From assembly GCF_002915575.1 (NCBI RefSeq), contig NZ_PQGD01000020.1, positions 1-64,000 on the forward strand: 64,000 nucleotides of DNA. The letters are read 5' to 3'. Source of the stretch: Superficieibacter electus (lineage in GTDB: Bacteria; Pseudomonadota; Gammaproteobacteria; Enterobacterales; Enterobacteriaceae). The position numbers and the translations under genes are program-made. This document shows, piece by piece, positions 48,291 to 61,919 of the stretch; the stretch's first letter is position 1; each line of letters opens with the position of its first letter. A model generated the notes under the pieces. The model was not told the origin of the DNA, ran no database searches, and worked only from the letters and a program-made list of their open reading frames with translations.

Positions 48291-49325
48291 ATGGCTTACT
48301 CAGTACAGAAGTCGCGCCTGGCGAAGGTAGCGGGTGTTTCGCTTGTGATGCTTCTCGCCGCCTGTAATTCTGACTCGCGCTACAAGCGTCAGGTCAGTGG
48401 CGACGAGTCATACCTGGATGCGGCACCGCTTGCCGAATTACATGCGCCAGCAGGCATGATTCTGCCGGTTCAAAATGGCGACTATAATGTTCCGGTTACC
48501 AACGGTAGCGGGGCAGTAGGTAAAGCGCTGGATATTCGTCCGCCGGCTCAGCCGCTGGCGCTGGTTTCAGGTGCGCGTACCCAGTTTAACGGTGATACTT
48601 CCACCCTGCTGGTTGAAGGCAGCCGCAGCACTTCGCTGTGGCCGCAGGTGGTCAGCGTCATTCAGGCGCAGAACTACACCATCGAGAAACGTGACGATGC
48701 CAGCCAGACCCTGACAACAGATTGGGTAAACTGGAACCGTCTGGATGAAGATGAGCAGTATCGCGGTCGTTATCAAATCAGCGTGAAGACGCAAGGTTAT
48801 CAGCAGGCGGTTACCGTCAAGTTGGTCAATCTTGAGCAGGCTGGCAAGCCGGTTGCCGATGTCTCTTCACTGCAGCGTTACAGTGCGCAGATGTTGAACG
48901 TGATTTCTGCAGGCCTGGATAAGAACGCCACCGATGCGCAAAATGCGGCGCAAAGCCGTACCACTGCCACGCTTGACGTGCAGAGCGCCGCCGATGATAC
49001 CGGTTTACCGATGCTGGTCGTTCGTGGGCCGTTTAACACCGTCTGGCAGCGACTGCCGGCCGCGCTGGAAAAAGTGGGCATGAAAGTGACCGACAGCACC
49101 CGTTCTGAGGGAAGCCTGGAAGTTACCTACAAGCCGCTGTCTGACAGTGACTGGCAGGAACTGGGCGCGCGCGATCCGGGTCTGGTTTCCGGTGACTATA
49201 AACTGCAGGTCGGCGATCTTGATAACCGCAGCAGCTTGCAGTTCATCGACCCGAAAGGGCACACGCTGACGCAGTCGCAGAATGACGCACTGGTAGCCGT
49301 ATTCCAGGCCGCATTCAGCAAGTAA
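48291..49325 (+). CDS. bamC: Outer-membrane assembly lipoprotein BamC
   Basis: 344 aa (E. coli 344) from ATG 48291 after AGGGAGATTTG. Lipobox VMLLAAC places the lipidated cysteine at residue 25. The unstructured N-terminal lasso ([21 protein letters not shown]) that binds BamD is strongly conserved, followed by two helix-grip domains. BamC is part of the BamABCDE complex inserting beta-barrel proteins. Confidence 0.97.
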   Translation: MAYSVQKSRLAKVAGVSLVMLLAACNSDSRYKRQVSGDESYLDAAPLAELHAPAGMILPVQNGDYNVPVTNGSGAVGKALDIRPPAQPLALVSGARTQFNGDTSTLLVEGSRSTSLWPQVVSVIQAQNYTIEKRDDASQTLTTDWVNWNRLDEDEQYRGRYQISVKTQGYQQAVTVKLVNLEQAGKPVADVSSLQRYSAQMLNVISAGLDKNATDAQNAAQSRTTATLDVQSAADDTGLPMLVVRGPFNTVWQRLPAALEKVGMKVTDSTRSEGSLEVTYKPLSDSDWQELGARDPGLVSGDYKLQVGDLDNRSSLQFIDPKGHTLTQSQNDALVAVFQAAFSK

Positions 49326-49333
49326 TTATAAGG

Positions 49334-49357
49334 GCTGGAGCAATCCGGCCTTTTTTT
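49334..49357 (+). terminator. Terminator after bamC
   Basis: GGCTGGA-GCAA-TCCGGCC followed by a seven-T tract, just before the PurR box of purC. Confidence 0.8.
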
Positions 49358-49366
49358 CTGCCAGCT

Positions 49367-49382
49367 ACGCAAACGTGTGCGT
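49367..49382. promoter_or_regulatory. PurR operator of purC
   Basis: ACGCAAACGTGTGCGT matches the PurR consensus ACGCAAACGTTTTCGT at 14 of 16 positions and extends to a longer palindrome CTACGC...GCGTAG. It is 52 bases upstream of the purC ATG. Confidence 0.85.
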
Positions 49383-49433
49383 AGGCAGAAAAGCTCAAAT
49401 TTTAAACGTTAAATCATAGCTGGAGTAATAAAG

Positions 49434-50147
49434 ATGCAAAAGCAAGCTGAGTTGTATCGTGGTAAGGCGAAAACCGTATACAGCACGGAAAACCCGGATC
49501 TGTTGGTGCTCGAATTCCGCAATGATACGTCAGCAGGGGATGGCGCACGCATTGAGCAATTCGATCGTAAGGGCATGGTGAATAATAAATTCAACTATTT
49601 CATTATGAGCAAGTTGCAGGAAGCGGGCATCCCTACTCAAATGGAAGCGTTGCTTTCTGACACAGAATGCCTGGTAAAAAAACTTGAGATGGTCCCGGTA
49701 GAATGCGTGGTGCGTAACCGTGCTGCCGGTTCACTGGTCAAACGCTTAGGGGTAGAAGAAGGCATCGAGCTGAATCCGCCGCTGTTCGATCTGTTCCTGA
49801 AAAACGATGCTATGCATGACCCGATGGTCAATGACTCGTATTGCGAAACTTTCGGCTGGGTAAGCAAAGAAAACCTGGCGCGCATGAAAGAGCTGACTTA
49901 CAAAGCCAACGACGTGCTGAAAAAGCTGTTTGATGATGCCGGGTTGATTCTCGTTGACTTTAAACTTGAGTTTGGTCTGTATAAAGGCGAAGTGGTGCTT
50001 GGCGATGAGTTCTCTCCGGATGGCAGCCGTCTGTGGGACAAAGAAACGCTGGATAAAATGGACAAAGACCGTTTCCGCCAGAGCCTCGGCGGCGTGATAG
50101 AAGCCTATGAAGCGGTGGCTCATCGTTTGGGTGTGAAGCTGGACTAA
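49434..50147 (+). CDS. purC: SAICAR synthetase
   Basis: 237 aa, the E. coli length. ATP-binding elements [26 protein letters not shown] and the signature [15 protein letters not shown] are conserved. It joins CAIR and aspartate in purine synthesis. It starts at ATG 49434 after GCTGGAGTAATAAAG. PurR control is shown by the upstream box. Confidence 0.98.
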   Translation: MQKQAELYRGKAKTVYSTENPDLLVLEFRNDTSAGDGARIEQFDRKGMVNNKFNYFIMSKLQEAGIPTQMEALLSDTECLVKKLEMVPVECVVRNRAAGSLVKRLGVEEGIELNPPLFDLFLKNDAMHDPMVNDSYCETFGWVSKENLARMKELTYKANDVLKKLFDDAGLILVDFKLEFGLYKGEVVLGDEFSPDGSRLWDKETLDKMDKDRFRQSLGGVIEAYEAVAHRLGVKLD

Positions 50148-50166
50148 TTGGCTTTCGTTATCACTC

Positions 50167-50196
50167 CCGGGGGATGCCTGGCATCCTCTGGTTTTT
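50167..50196 (+). terminator. Terminator after purC
   Basis: CCGGGGGATGC-CTG-GCATCCTCTGG stem (with one or two G-T pairs) followed by six Ts. Confidence 0.75.
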
Positions 50197-50278
50197 TACG
50201 CCCGCTTTTCAGTGGTAATCCTGCGTTATACCGCCTACGATCATAATTAACATCAATAACTAAGTGACAGAGGTCGTT

Positions 50279-51145
50279 ATGCGCTGGCAAGGGCGTCGGG
50301 AAAGTGACAACGTAGAGGACAGGCGGAACGATTCTGGTTCGCCAATGATGGGCGGCGGTCGTGGCTTTCGTATTCCCACGGGGAAAGGCGGGATCGTGAT
50401 CCTGCTGGTGGTGGTAGTTGCGGGTTATTACGGTGTGGATCTCACTGGCCTGCTCACCGGCGAACCCGTCTCGCAGCAACAGACACAACGCTCGGTCAGT
50501 CCGCAGGATGAAGAGTCAGCGAAATTCACCAAAGTGATCCTCGCCACCACGGAAGACACATGGACAAAACAGTTCAATGCCATGGGCCGCCAGTATCAGC
50601 CACCCCGGCTGGTTATGTATCGTGGCGCAACCCGTACCGGCTGTGGTACCGGGCAGTCAGTGATGGGGCCCTTTTACTGCCCGGCAGACAGCACGGTTTA
50701 TGTCGATCTCTCCTTTTACGATGACATGAAAAACAAGCTCGGCGCGGACGGTGATTTTGCCCAGGGCTACGTGATTGCGCATGAAGTCGGGCACCACGTG
50801 CAAAAACTATTGGGCATTGAAGCGAAAGTACGCCAGCAGCAGCAAAATGCGTCGCAGGCGCAGGTAAATCGCCTGTCAGTACGTATGGAACTTCAGGCCG
50901 ACTGCTTTGCCGGAGTCTGGGGTAATGCCATGCAAAAAGAAGATGTGCTGGAAACCGGGGATTTACAGGAGGCGCTTAACGCCGCTGAAGCCATCGGTGA
51001 CGATCGTCTGCAACAGCAAAGTCAGGGGCGGGTGGTGCCGGACAGCTTTACACACGGCACGTCTGAGCAGCGTTATAGCTGGTTTAAACGCGGCTTTGAC
51101 AGTGGCGATCCGGCGCAGTGTAATACCTTCGGTACATCACTTTAA
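50279..51145 (+). CDS. ypfJ: YpfJ, membrane-anchored putative zinc metallopeptidase
   Basis: 288 aa from ATG 50279 ([17 protein letters not shown]); E. coli YpfJ is 287. One transmembrane helix ([18 protein letters not shown]) at about 41-58, then a neutral zinc metallopeptidase domain with [11 protein letters not shown] and downstream [13 protein letters not shown], the third ligand region. Protease activity is inferred from the motif. It precedes tmcA by 17 bases. Confidence 0.93.
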   Translation: MRWQGRRESDNVEDRRNDSGSPMMGGGRGFRIPTGKGGIVILLVVVVAGYYGVDLTGLLTGEPVSQQQTQRSVSPQDEESAKFTKVILATTEDTWTKQFNAMGRQYQPPRLVMYRGATRTGCGTGQSVMGPFYCPADSTVYVDLSFYDDMKNKLGADGDFAQGYVIAHEVGHHVQKLLGIEAKVRQQQQNASQAQVNRLSVRMELQADCFAGVWGNAMQKEDVLETGDLQEALNAAEAIGDDRLQQQSQGRVVPDSFTHGTSEQRYSWFKRGFDSGDPAQCNTFGTSL

Positions 51146-51162
51146 TTTGAATGAAGGCTGTC

Positions 51163-53163
51163 ATGGACGAACTGAATGCGCTGACGGCAGCGATGGCGCA
51201 GGAGGGCATTCGCCGTCTGCTGGTGATAAGTGGCTCCCCGGCATGGAGTCTGGCGCAGGCGATGTCACTACGTGAAACGCTGCCTGGCGACTGGCTGGCA
51301 GTCAGCCCGCAGGCCATGCCCGGTGCGCACTGTCTTCCGGGGGCGCTGGTCACCCTGCTGGGCCGTGAATTTCACCACGCCATTTTCGATGCGCGGCGGG
51401 GTTTTGACGTGGCAGCCTTTGCGGCACTGGGCGGAACGCTGCGTGCCGGTAGCTGGCTGGTCCTCCTTGTGCCGCCACTGGTGGACTGGCCGGGCCTGCC
51501 CGATGACGATTCCATGCGCTGGAGCGACACCCCCGAACCGATTGCAACGCCGCATTTTGTGCAGCATTTCTGCCGTGTTATCTACCAGCATCCGCAGACG
51601 CTGGTCTGGCAGCAGGGACAGCCGTTGCGCATTCCGGTTTTCTCTCCCGGACCCGCGTGGCATCCCGCGACCGGCGAACCTGACGCTGAGCAGTCGCAGG
51701 TACTTTCACAGCTTATGCCATTATCTGAAGGGATCGCGGTGCTCACCGCAGGGCGCGGCCGGGGAAAATCGGCGCTGGCAGGAATGCTTATCCGCCAGTG
51801 TAGTACAACAGCCATTGTCACCGCTCCTGCAAAAGCGGCGACCGACGTGCTGGCAGCCTTTGCGGGCGATAAATTTCAGTTTATCGCTCCCGACGCGCTG
51901 CTGGCCTCAGACAACACCGCCGACTGGTTGATCGTCGACGAAGCGGCGGCCATCCCCGGTCCACTTTTACACAAGCTGACCGCGCGGTTTAAGCGAGTGC
52001 TTCTTTGCACCACGGTACAGGGTTATGAAGGTACCGGCCGGGGGTTTTTACTCAAGTTCTGCGCTCGCTTCCACGACCTCAGGATATTCACGCTTGAACA
52101 GCCTTTGCGCTGGGCGCGAGATTGTCCGCTCGAGCAGGTTATTAGCGCGGCGCTGCTCTTTCACGATGAAACCTTCACTATACGTCCGCAGGGCAGACTC
52201 CAGCTTACTGCCGTGGCGCAGTCGGCGTGGCAGCGCCAGCCGTCGTTACCTGCCGCACTCTATCAACTGCTTTCCGGTGCGCATTATCGTACCTCACCGC
52301 TGGATCTGCGGCGGATGATGGACGCGCCTGGCCAGCATTTTTTTGCTGCACAAAGTGATACTGTCCCTGCCGGTGCGCTATGGCTGGTAGAGGAGGGCGG
52401 TTTGCACGCCGCATTAAGCCAGGCCGTATGGGCCGGATTTCGCCGCCCGCGCGGCAATCTGGTGGCACAGTCGCTGGCGGCACACGGCGGCAGCCGATTT
52501 GCCGCCACACTCCATGCCCGGCGGATCACCCGCATTGCCGTGCACCCGCTGCGCCAGCGTGAGGGCATTGGTCATCAGCTGGTTGAACGAGCCTGCCTTG
52601 CGGCGAAGGCGTGTGATTATCTTTCGGTGAGCTTCGGTTATACCCCGGAACTGTGGCGTTTCTGGCAGCGTTGTGGCTTCATCCTGGTACGTATCGGCAC
52701 TCACCGTGAAGCCAGCAGCGGTTGCTATACCGCGATGGCTATTCGACCTTTTAGCGAACGTGGACAGGCAATGGCAGCTCATGAACACCAGCGACTGCGG
52801 CGAGACCTGCCCTGGTTACTATCGTGGATTGAGGAAACCTTGTCCCTGTCGCCCTGCAATGACGCTATGCTTAATGAAGACGACTGGTGGGAGCTGGCGG
52901 GCTTTGCATTTGCACATCGGCCTCTGCTTGCCTGCATTGGCAGTCTTAATCGCCTGCTCCTGCAGGTCACGCTTGCGCTTCCGGCGCTGCGCGGCAGGCT
53001 ATCTCAACAGAGTGAGTCCACGCTTTGCGCCGGGCTGGGATTAAGCGGACGTAAGGCACTGCTTACTCGCCTGCGTCAGGAAACGGCAAGTGCGCTGGCC
53101 TCAGTTGACCCGGTACGTGCAGATCTACTGCGTCAGCAGGTCACGAAACTGCAATTTTTTTAA
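51163..53163 (+). CDS. tmcA: tRNA(Met) cytidine acetyltransferase
   Basis: 666 aa (E. coli 671) from ATG 51163, preceded by GAAGGCTGTC; an ATG four codons earlier lacks a ribosome-binding site. Domains in order: N-terminal DUF1726, helicase-like ATPase with GRGRGKSALAG and VDEAA, and a GNAT domain (RITRIAVHPLRQREGIGHQLV). It makes N4-acetylcytidine at the wobble base of elongator tRNA(Met). The sequence is more divergent from E. coli than its neighbours. Confidence 0.95.
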   Translation: MDELNALTAAMAQEGIRRLLVISGSPAWSLAQAMSLRETLPGDWLAVSPQAMPGAHCLPGALVTLLGREFHHAIFDARRGFDVAAFAALGGTLRAGSWLVLLVPPLVDWPGLPDDDSMRWSDTPEPIATPHFVQHFCRVIYQHPQTLVWQQGQPLRIPVFSPGPAWHPATGEPDAEQSQVLSQLMPLSEGIAVLTAGRGRGKSALAGMLIRQCSTTAIVTAPAKAATDVLAAFAGDKFQFIAPDALLASDNTADWLIVDEAAAIPGPLLHKLTARFKRVLLCTTVQGYEGTGRGFLLKFCARFHDLRIFTLEQPLRWARDCPLEQVISAALLFHDETFTIRPQGRLQLTAVAQSAWQRQPSLPAALYQLLSGAHYRTSPLDLRRMMDAPGQHFFAAQSDTVPAGALWLVEEGGLHAALSQAVWAGFRRPRGNLVAQSLAAHGGSRFAATLHARRITRIAVHPLRQREGIGHQLVERACLAAKACDYLSVSFGYTPELWRFWQRCGFILVRIGTHREASSGCYTAMAIRPFSERGQAMAAHEHQRLRRDLPWLLSWIEETLSLSPCNDAMLNEDDWWELAGFAFAHRPLLACIGSLNRLLLQVTLALPALRGRLSQQSESTLCAGLGLSGRKALLTRLRQETASALASVDPVRADLLRQQVTKLQFF

Positions 53164-53239
53164 CTAACTCATTCAGTTAAATGGCATGGTCATTACCCCT
53201 GGACGGCGTAAACTGCCTGTCAGTACAAAGGAGATAGCC

Positions 53240-53938
53240 ATGAAACACGATCATTTTATTGTTCAGCGCCCTGATAAACCCGCGCAGCAGCTTTTGCTGC
53301 TGTTTCATGGCGTCGGCGATAACCCGGTCTCAATGGGGCAATTAGGTAGCTGGTTTGCGCCCCTTTTCCCCGACGCATTGATTGTCAGTGTCGGTGGCGT
53401 CGAACCATGTGGTCCCGCACCTGGCCGTCAGTGGTTTTCCGTCCAGGGTGTGACGGAGGCGAACCGTCAGTCACGGGTTGACGCCATCATGCCAACATTT
53501 ATTGAAACCGTACGCGGCTGGCAAAAAGAGAGTGGCGTTGGCCCGCTGGCAACGGCGCTGATCGGCTTCTCCCAGGGCGCGATTATGTCCCTGGAAAGCA
53601 GTAAAGCTGCGCCGGGGCTCGCTTCACGCGTGATAGCCTTCAACGGGCGCTTCGCGACGCTGCCTGAAACGGCCACTACCGCCACCTCGGTGCATCTGAT
53701 CCACGGCGGCGACGATCCGGTTATTGATTTGGCATGGGCGGTCGCCGCGCAGGAAGCCCTGATCGCTGCGGGAGGCGACGTGACGCTCGATATCGTTGAG
53801 GATTTAGGCCATGCGATAGACGAGCGCAGCATGCAGTTTGCGCTTAATCATCTGCGCTACACCGTGCCAAAGCGCTATTTTGATGAGGCGTTAAGTGGTG
53901 GCAAACCCAATGATGACGGGATCGTTGAGCTGTTCTGA
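53240..53938 (+). CDS. ypfH: YpfH, alpha/beta hydrolase (carboxylesterase)
   Basis: 232 aa (E. coli 232) from ATG 53240 after AAAGGAGATAGCC. Serine nucleophile in LIGFSQGAIM, Asp in HGGDDPVID, and His in DLGHAID form the triad. E. coli YpfH has esterase activity on short-chain esters; the natural substrate is not known. A terminator separates it from the convergent ypfN. Confidence 0.94.
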   Translation: MKHDHFIVQRPDKPAQQLLLLFHGVGDNPVSMGQLGSWFAPLFPDALIVSVGGVEPCGPAPGRQWFSVQGVTEANRQSRVDAIMPTFIETVRGWQKESGVGPLATALIGFSQGAIMSLESSKAAPGLASRVIAFNGRFATLPETATTATSVHLIHGGDDPVIDLAWAVAAQEALIAAGGDVTLDIVEDLGHAIDERSMQFALNHLRYTVPKRYFDEALSGGKPNDDGIVELF

Positions 53939-53948
53939 TAGTGAAAAT

Positions 53949-53982
53949 GGCGGAAAAGGCATGCCTTCTCCGCCACTTTTTT
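53949..53982 (+). terminator. Terminator after ypfH
   Basis: GGCGGA with inner AAGGCATGCCTT, closed by TCCGCC, followed by six Ts; it reaches the end of the convergent ypfN. Confidence 0.8.
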
Positions 53983-54169
53983 ACTTTTTCTTTGGCCAGT
54001 CATCTTCGTCGTCCCACTTATCGTTGAAATCACGATGCGGGGGTAATTCTGGCTTGTTGGCGAGAAACTTTTTATGATCGACGCGCTTAAGATCTTTAAT
54101 TACGTTTAGCAATACGCCTACCAGAAAAACCAGTACCAGAATCCACCAGTATTTTGTCAGCCATTCCAT
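53981..54169 (-). CDS. ypfN: Small membrane protein YpfN (UPF0370)
   Basis: 62 aa (E. coli 66) from ATG 54169: one transmembrane helix ([17 protein letters not shown]) followed by [38 protein letters not shown], strongly conserved with E. coli. Function unknown. It lies 28 bases after dapE and may be the last gene of yffB-dapE-ypfN. Confidence 0.93.
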   Translation of the reverse strand: MEWLTKYWWILVLVFLVGVLLNVIKDLKRVDHKKFLANKPELPPHRDFNDKWDDEDDWPKKK

Positions 54170-54197
54170 GTGCGAATCCTCTACGTTGTGCGACGCC

Positions 54198-55325
54198 TCA
54201 GGCGACAAGTTGTTCCATAATCCGCTGATACATGCGGGCAAGCAGTTGCAGATCGGCGGCATTAACACATTCATTAATTTTATGAATGGTCGCATTCACC
54301 GGACCCAGCTCCACCACCTGCGCTCCCATGCGGGCGATAAAACGGCCGTCTGACGTGCCGCCTGTGGTTAACAGTTGCGGTTTAATTTCATTATAGTGCT
54401 CAATAGCATTCACCACCGCTTCAATCAGTTTTCCACGGCCGGTAAGGAAAGGCTGCCCGGAAAGCCACCAGTCTAGTGTATAACGCAGCTGATGTTTTTC
54501 CAGCAGGGCAATCACCTGCGCTTTGATCTGCTCATCGGTCAGTTCAGTGCTGAATCGGAAGTTAAACTGAATAAACAGATCGCCCGGAATAACATTGTTG
54601 CTGCCGGTACCTGCCTGAATATTGGCGATTTGCATGCTGGTCGGGGGAAAATAGTCATTGCCGCGGTCCCATTCAATATTGACCAGTTCGCTTAGCATCG
54701 GCGCTGCCCGGTGGACCGGGTTATCGGCCAGATGCGGATAGGCGACGTGGCCTTGCACGCCGTGGATCGTCAGGTTACAGGTCAGCGAACCGCGACGACC
54801 GTTTTTCACCACGTCACCGACTACTTCAGTACTGGAAGGCTCGCCGACCAGACAATAGTCCAGCCTTTCCCGGCGAGCCATCAGTGCCTCAACCACTTTT
54901 ACCGTGCCGTTTTTAGCGCTGGCTTCTTCATCCGAAGTAATCAGGAATGCCAGCCGGCCGCGATGATGCGGAAACTGCGCCACAAAACGCTCGGCGGCGA
55001 CCACCATCGCGGCCAGCGAACCTTTCATATCAGCCGCGCCACGACCAAATAACATGCCATCGCGAATGGTGGGTTCAAACGGTGGATTGATCCAGCGATC
55101 GGCATCGCCAGCAGGCACCACATCGGTATGCCCGGCAAAGGCCAGCGTTTCTCCCTGCCCACGCCAGGCCCAGAAATTCCGGGTATCGCCTACATCCATA
55201 GGCTCAATGGTAAAGCCAATCGCGCGCAGGCGTTCAATCATCAACGCCTGGCATCCCGCATCGTCGGGACTCAGGGAAGGGCGGCGGATAAGCTGCTGTG
55301 CCAGCTCAATGACCGGGCAAGACAT
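54198..55325 (-). CDS. dapE: Succinyl-diaminopimelate desuccinylase
   Basis: 375 aa, the E. coli length. The di-zinc site is visible as [23 protein letters not shown], the catalytic Glu in TSDEEA, and the C-terminal TIHKINECV. It hydrolyses N-succinyl-LL-diaminopimelate in lysine/peptidoglycan synthesis. It follows yffB by three bases. Confidence 0.98.
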   Translation of the reverse strand: MSCPVIELAQQLIRRPSLSPDDAGCQALMIERLRAIGFTIEPMDVGDTRNFWAWRGQGETLAFAGHTDVVPAGDADRWINPPFEPTIRDGMLFGRGAADMKGSLAAMVVAAERFVAQFPHHRGRLAFLITSDEEASAKNGTVKVVEALMARRERLDYCLVGEPSSTEVVGDVVKNGRRGSLTCNLTIHGVQGHVAYPHLADNPVHRAAPMLSELVNIEWDRGNDYFPPTSMQIANIQAGTGSNNVIPGDLFIQFNFRFSTELTDEQIKAQVIALLEKHQLRYTLDWWLSGQPFLTGRGKLIEAVVNAIEHYNEIKPQLLTTGGTSDGRFIARMGAQVVELGPVNATIHKINECVNAADLQLLARMYQRIMEQLVA

Positions 55326-55328
55326 ACA

Positions 55329-55685
55329 CTACACCTCGTCAAAATAGGTCTGGTAACCTGAATCATTAAAACCAAGCAGCATAGGCTTACCGGGCGCACA
55401 GAGCAATGGGCGTTTGATCATTGCTGGCATTTCCAGCATCAATGCAATGGCCGATGAAGTATCTTTTACCGACGCTTTTTGCGCCTCATCCAGCTTCCGC
55501 CATGTGGTGCCCCGGGTATTCAGAAGCGCCTCCCAGCCGAGCTCATCAATAAACTTTTTCAGTAGGTTCTCGTCGAGCCCATCAATACGGTAATCATGAA
55601 ATTGGTATGGCTGGTCATGCTCTTCCAGCCAGCGACGTGCTTTTTTGATGGTATCGCAGTTTTTAATCCCGTATAGCGTGATCAT
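55329..55685 (-). CDS. yffB: ArsC/Spx-family protein YffB
   Basis: 118 aa (E. coli 118). Thioredoxin-like fold with the single cysteine in [17 protein letters not shown] and [20 protein letters not shown]. The family resembles glutathione-dependent thiol reductases; no substrate is established. It is the first gene of the yffB-dapE operon, with a long AT-rich region upstream. Confidence 0.93.
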   Translation of the reverse strand: MITLYGIKNCDTIKKARRWLEEHDQPYQFHDYRIDGLDENLLKKFIDELGWEALLNTRGTTWRKLDEAQKASVKDTSSAIALMLEMPAMIKRPLLCAPGKPMLLGFNDSGYQTYFDEV

Positions 55686-56303
55686 GATTAAACCTTTTGC
55701 TTCGAGTGGAGGATTTTATTCATATATTTTGAACAAGATTTTTTATTCAATATTATCGCATAAATAGTCGCCTATCAGCGTATGTTATATAAAATGCATT
55801 TTATATACTTGTATTATCCTGCTTTCAGCCAAAATCAGATTGCGCTGAATATAAGATAGCGACATAAGCTAAACATATAAATGTGCTGATTTCTTGCACT
55901 GAGTTTTATTGTTACAGTCCTTTTTCTTCACTGTCATCATTGTCATAATATCGTCATACATGATCTTGATTGTAACAAAGATAGGACCGAGAGCTAACAA
56001 TAAAGGTGCGAATGAGTCACGGTGTTAACTTGTTCTGTTACATGACTCGTGGAAATCCCCCCTATCAGGGCTGTACTGGCAGGTCACAGCACCAAAAATT
56101 GACGCAGATTATGAATCGTTTTTATTGCTGCAGAATGTTGCAAAATATTGCTGCATGTCACATTTATCATTCTGCTTTACGCGCATATTATTGTTAACCC
56201 AACAGCAGTACCCAGGAGGCAACAATCATTGCAGTGGCGTAAATTTCTTCACATAGAATAAAGAATTTTGTAAAATAGCAATAATAAGAAAGAGAGGTTG
56301 TAT
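55686..56303. other. 618-base AT-rich intergenic region between yffB and ypfM
   Basis: It holds the yffB promoter (leftward) and the ypfM leader (rightward). The inverted pair ATAAAATGCATTTTAT lies at about 55790. A 63-codon frame at 56006-56197 has unusual composition and no clear ribosome-binding site, so I do not call it. No known small RNA is recognised. Confidence 0.4.
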
Positions 56304-56363
56304 ATGATTGAACGTGAACTGGGGAACTGGAAAGATTTTATTGAAGGCATGTTGCGCAAATGA
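56304..56363 (+). CDS. ypfM: YpfM small protein, 19 aa
   Basis: ATG 56304 follows AAAGAGAGGTTGTAT. The peptide MIERELGNWKDFIEGMLRK equals the E. coli YpfM small protein as I remember it. It is too short for routine gene finding. It reads opposite to acrD and is separated from it by a two-way terminator. The function is unknown. Confidence 0.85.
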   Translation: MIERELGNWKDFIEGMLRK

Positions 56364-56394
56364 AATCCTGAGCAGTGTAGACAGAACAAAGAAA

Positions 56395-56417
56395 AGCGAC
56401 CACTAAGGTCGCTTTTT
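56395..56417. terminator. Bidirectional terminator between ypfM and acrD
   Basis: AGCGACC-ACTAA-GGTCGCT flanked by four As and five Ts; it can stop both the ypfM and acrD transcripts. Confidence 0.85.
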
Positions 56418-56438
56418 CATTCATGTCCGTTGAACATC

Positions 56439-59400
56439 TTACTCCGGACGCGGTTTTAGCGGAAAGCGGCGGCGTACCAGCACAAAGAACAGTGGGACAA
56501 AGAAAATTGCCAGTATTGTCGCCGAAAGCATGCCGCCGATAACCCCGGTACCTACCGCATGCTGGCTTCCTGAGCCTGCGCCGGTACTGGTCGCCATCGG
56601 CAGTACGCCAAAGATGAAGGCCAGCGAAGTCATCAGAATAGGCCGCAGGCGCTGACGACAGGCATCAAGGGTAGCTTTAATTAAATCCTCACCTTTCTGA
56701 TTCATTTCATTGGCGAACTCAACGATGAGAATGGCGTTTTTCGCCGACAGGCCGATGACCGTAAGCAGCCCCACCTGAAAATACACATCGTTCTCCAGCC
56801 CGCGCAGCCAGGTAGCCAGCAATGCACCCAGAATCCCCAGCGGCACCACCAGGATCACCGAGAACGGGACTGACCAGCTTTCATAGAGTGCGGCCAGGCA
56901 CAGGAAAATTACCAGCACCGTGAGGGCATAAAGCGCCGGTGCCTGCGCGCCGGAAAGCCGCTCCTGATAAGACATCGCGGTCCACTCAAGGCCGAAGCCA
57001 CCGGGTAACTGACGAACCAGTTTTTCCATGGTGTCCATCGCACTGCCGGTACTGACGCCCGGTGCAGCTTCCCCGACAATCTCCAGCGCGGAATAGCCAT
57101 TATAACGCTCCAGGCGTGGCGAGCCGGTTTCCCAGCGCGAGGTCGCAAAGGCGGAGAAGGGCACCATATTGCTGTCCTTATTGCGCACATACCACAGATT
57201 GATGTCATCCGGCAGCATGCGGTATTTGGCGGCGGCCTGGACATAGACTTTCTTCACACGCCCGCGATCCATAAAATCGTTAACGTAGCTCGAGCCCCAG
57301 GCTGTCTGCAGGGTGTCATTGATATCATCAATGTTGACGCCCAATGCCTGAGCTTTACGCTGATCGATATCCACCTGTAATTGTGCGCTGTCATCAAGCC
57401 CATTGTGACGCACCCGGGTCAATGAGGTATCTTTTCCCGCCAGTTCCAGCAGCTGGTCGCGCGCGGCCATCAGCGCGTCATGACCTTTTCCGGCGTGGTC
57501 CTGCAACTCCATATCAAAACCCGCCGAGCTGCCAAGACCGCTGATCGCGGGAGGACTGGTGGCAAACACACGCGCTTCATTGATATGAGCAAAGGCTTTC
57601 GTTGCACGTTCAATAATGGCGGAGGCCGATCCGCTGTGCATGTCGCGGTCATCCCAGTCCTTAAGACGAATAAACATGCGCGCCACGTTCTGCCCGTTAC
57701 CGCCGGGGCCGGAACCGATAGTGGCAAAAATAGAGGTAACGTTATCCTTTTCCTTGCTGAAGAAATAATCTTCTACCTTCTGTACGACCTTAAGCGTTTG
57801 TTGCTGCGTCGAGCCGCTGGGAAGCTGAACGGAGGTAGTAAACATGCCGCGATCTTCCTGCGGCAAAAAGGAGGACGGCAGGCGAAGAAAAATAAACACC
57901 ACGCCACCGAGCAACAGAACGTAAATCAAAATCCAGCGCAGACTGCGATGGAGAATTTTCCCTACCCCGGATTCATAATATTGCGCGCTACGGTTGAAGG
58001 TGTAGTTAAACCAGCCGAAAAAGCCGCGCTGGCCGTGATGTTCGCCTTTATGTAACGGTTTAAGCAATGTACAGCACAGGGCAGGGGTGAGGATCATCGC
58101 CACCAGTACGGACAGGACCATCGCCGAGACGATGGTGATGGAAAATTGACGATAGATTGCACCCGTGGTGCCGCCAAAAAACGCCATGGGGACAAACACG
58201 GCAGACAGGACCATGGCAATGCCCACTAGCGCTCCCTGGATCTGCCCCATCGATTTACGCGTGGCCTGCCGCGGCGTCAGCCCTTCTTCGCTCATGATAC
58301 GCTCAACGTTTTCCACCACCACAATGGCGTCATCGACCAGCAGGCCGATGGCCAGCACCATGGCAAACATTGTCAGGGTATTAATACTGTATCCAAAAGC
58401 GTAAAGCACCGCGAAGGTGCCCATCAGTACCACGGGAACGGCAATCGTCGGAATTAAGGTGGCGCGGAAATTTTGTAAGAACAGGAACATCACCAGAAAA
58501 ACCAGCACAATGGCTTCCAGCAGCGTTTTGACCACATCGGTGATTGAGGCTTTAACGAAAGAGGTGGTCTCGTAAGCCACTTTATATTCCAGACCGTGCG
58601 GAAAATACTCTGACAGGGCATCAAGACGCTTTAACACCAGTTCCGCTGTCGCCATTTCATTGGCCCCGGATGCCAGCTTAACGCCAAGACCGGAAGCAGG
58701 CTGGCGATTATAGCGGCTGAGATAGTCATATTTCTCAGCCCCCATTTCCACACTCGCCACATCACCAAGCGTCACATCCGAGCCGTCCTGATTGACCCGC
58801 AGCGTAATGTCGCGAAACTGCTGCGGTGTCTGTAATAAGGACTGGGAGTTGATTGTTGCGTTCAGCGCCTGCTTATCGACCGACGGCGTACCGCCGAGCT
58901 GACCCACTGCGATTTGCGCGTTCTGGGACTCGATAGCGTCAGTGACATCCTTCGCCGTCAGTTGAAAACTATTGAGTTTTGCCGGGTCCAGCCAGATGCG
59001 CATGGAGTATTGCGAGCCATACGCATCAATGTCGCCGACGCCGTTGATGCGGCTGAGTGGCTCCTGGATATTACTGGCAACGTAGTCGGCAATATCCTGC
59101 TTATCCATGCTGCCGTCGGTGGACACAAAGGCGATGGTCAGAATATTGGTATCGCCGGTTTTACGCACGGTCACGCCCTGATCCTGCACCGCCTGCGGCA
59201 ATTTACGCATTGCCGACTGGAGCTGGTTTTGTACCTGCTGCACGGCTTCATCAGGATTGGTACCCGCGATAAAACTTAACGTAACGGTAGCCTGGCCAGT
59301 GGCGCTGCTTTGTGATGACATGTACATCAAATTATCGAGACCGGTCATATTCTGTTCGATAACCTGCGTAACCGTATTTTCCAGCGTTTGTGCCGATGCG

Positions 59401-59552
59401 CCGGGGTAATTAGCCGTTATACGCACATTAGGCGGGGCCAGATCGGGGTATTGCTCAACGGGTAACGAAAAAATTGCCAGGGTCCCCATCAGGCACAGCA
59501 GAATCGCCAGCACCCAGGCAAAAATGGGGCGATCAATAAAGAAATTCGCCAT
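56439..59552 (-). CDS. acrD: Aminoglycoside/multidrug RND efflux pump AcrD
   Basis: 1037 aa, the E. coli AcrD length. Twelve transmembrane helices with two large periplasmic loops. Proton relay residues appear as the Asp pair in [16 protein letters not shown] and the Lys in [16 protein letters not shown]. It works as a trimer with AcrA and TolC and exports aminoglycosides, bile salts and other amphiphiles. A BaeR-box-like site lies upstream. Assignment to acrD over acrB rests on neighbours (yffB, aegA) and on the absence of a linked acrA. Confidence 0.94.
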   Translation of the reverse strand: MANFFIDRPIFAWVLAILLCLMGTLAIFSLPVEQYPDLAPPNVRITANYPGASAQTLENTVTQVIEQNMTGLDNLMYMSSQSSATGQATVTLSFIAGTNPDEAVQQVQNQLQSAMRKLPQAVQDQGVTVRKTGDTNILTIAFVSTDGSMDKQDIADYVASNIQEPLSRINGVGDIDAYGSQYSMRIWLDPAKLNSFQLTAKDVTDAIESQNAQIAVGQLGGTPSVDKQALNATINSQSLLQTPQQFRDITLRVNQDGSDVTLGDVASVEMGAEKYDYLSRYNRQPASGLGVKLASGANEMATAELVLKRLDALSEYFPHGLEYKVAYETTSFVKASITDVVKTLLEAIVLVFLVMFLFLQNFRATLIPTIAVPVVLMGTFAVLYAFGYSINTLTMFAMVLAIGLLVDDAIVVVENVERIMSEEGLTPRQATRKSMGQIQGALVGIAMVLSAVFVPMAFFGGTTGAIYRQFSITIVSAMVLSVLVAMILTPALCCTLLKPLHKGEHHGQRGFFGWFNYTFNRSAQYYESGVGKILHRSLRWILIYVLLLGGVVFIFLRLPSSFLPQEDRGMFTTSVQLPSGSTQQQTLKVVQKVEDYFFSKEKDNVTSIFATIGSGPGGNGQNVARMFIRLKDWDDRDMHSGSASAIIERATKAFAHINEARVFATSPPAISGLGSSAGFDMELQDHAGKGHDALMAARDQLLELAGKDTSLTRVRHNGLDDSAQLQVDIDQRKAQALGVNIDDINDTLQTAWGSSYVNDFMDRGRVKKVYVQAAAKYRMLPDDINLWYVRNKDSNMVPFSAFATSRWETGSPRLERYNGYSALEIVGEAAPGVSTGSAMDTMEKLVRQLPGGFGLEWTAMSYQERLSGAQAPALYALTVLVIFLCLAALYESWSVPFSVILVVPLGILGALLATWLRGLENDVYFQVGLLTVIGLSAKNAILIVEFANEMNQKGEDLIKATLDACRQRLRPILMTSLAFIFGVLPMATSTGAGSGSQHAVGTGVIGGMLSATILAIFFVPLFFVLVRRRFPLKPRPE

Positions 59553-61862
<2,310 letters not shown>

Positions 61863-61919
61863 CGACAAAACGGGTTCCGCGGCGTAAGATAGTTATTCTT
61901 TCTCACTCGCGGAGCCTGT

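Noticed and set aside
56006-56197. 63-codon frame between yffB and ypfM
   Set aside because: No ribosome site, many Cys/His/Tyr with no pattern, and no remembered homolog.
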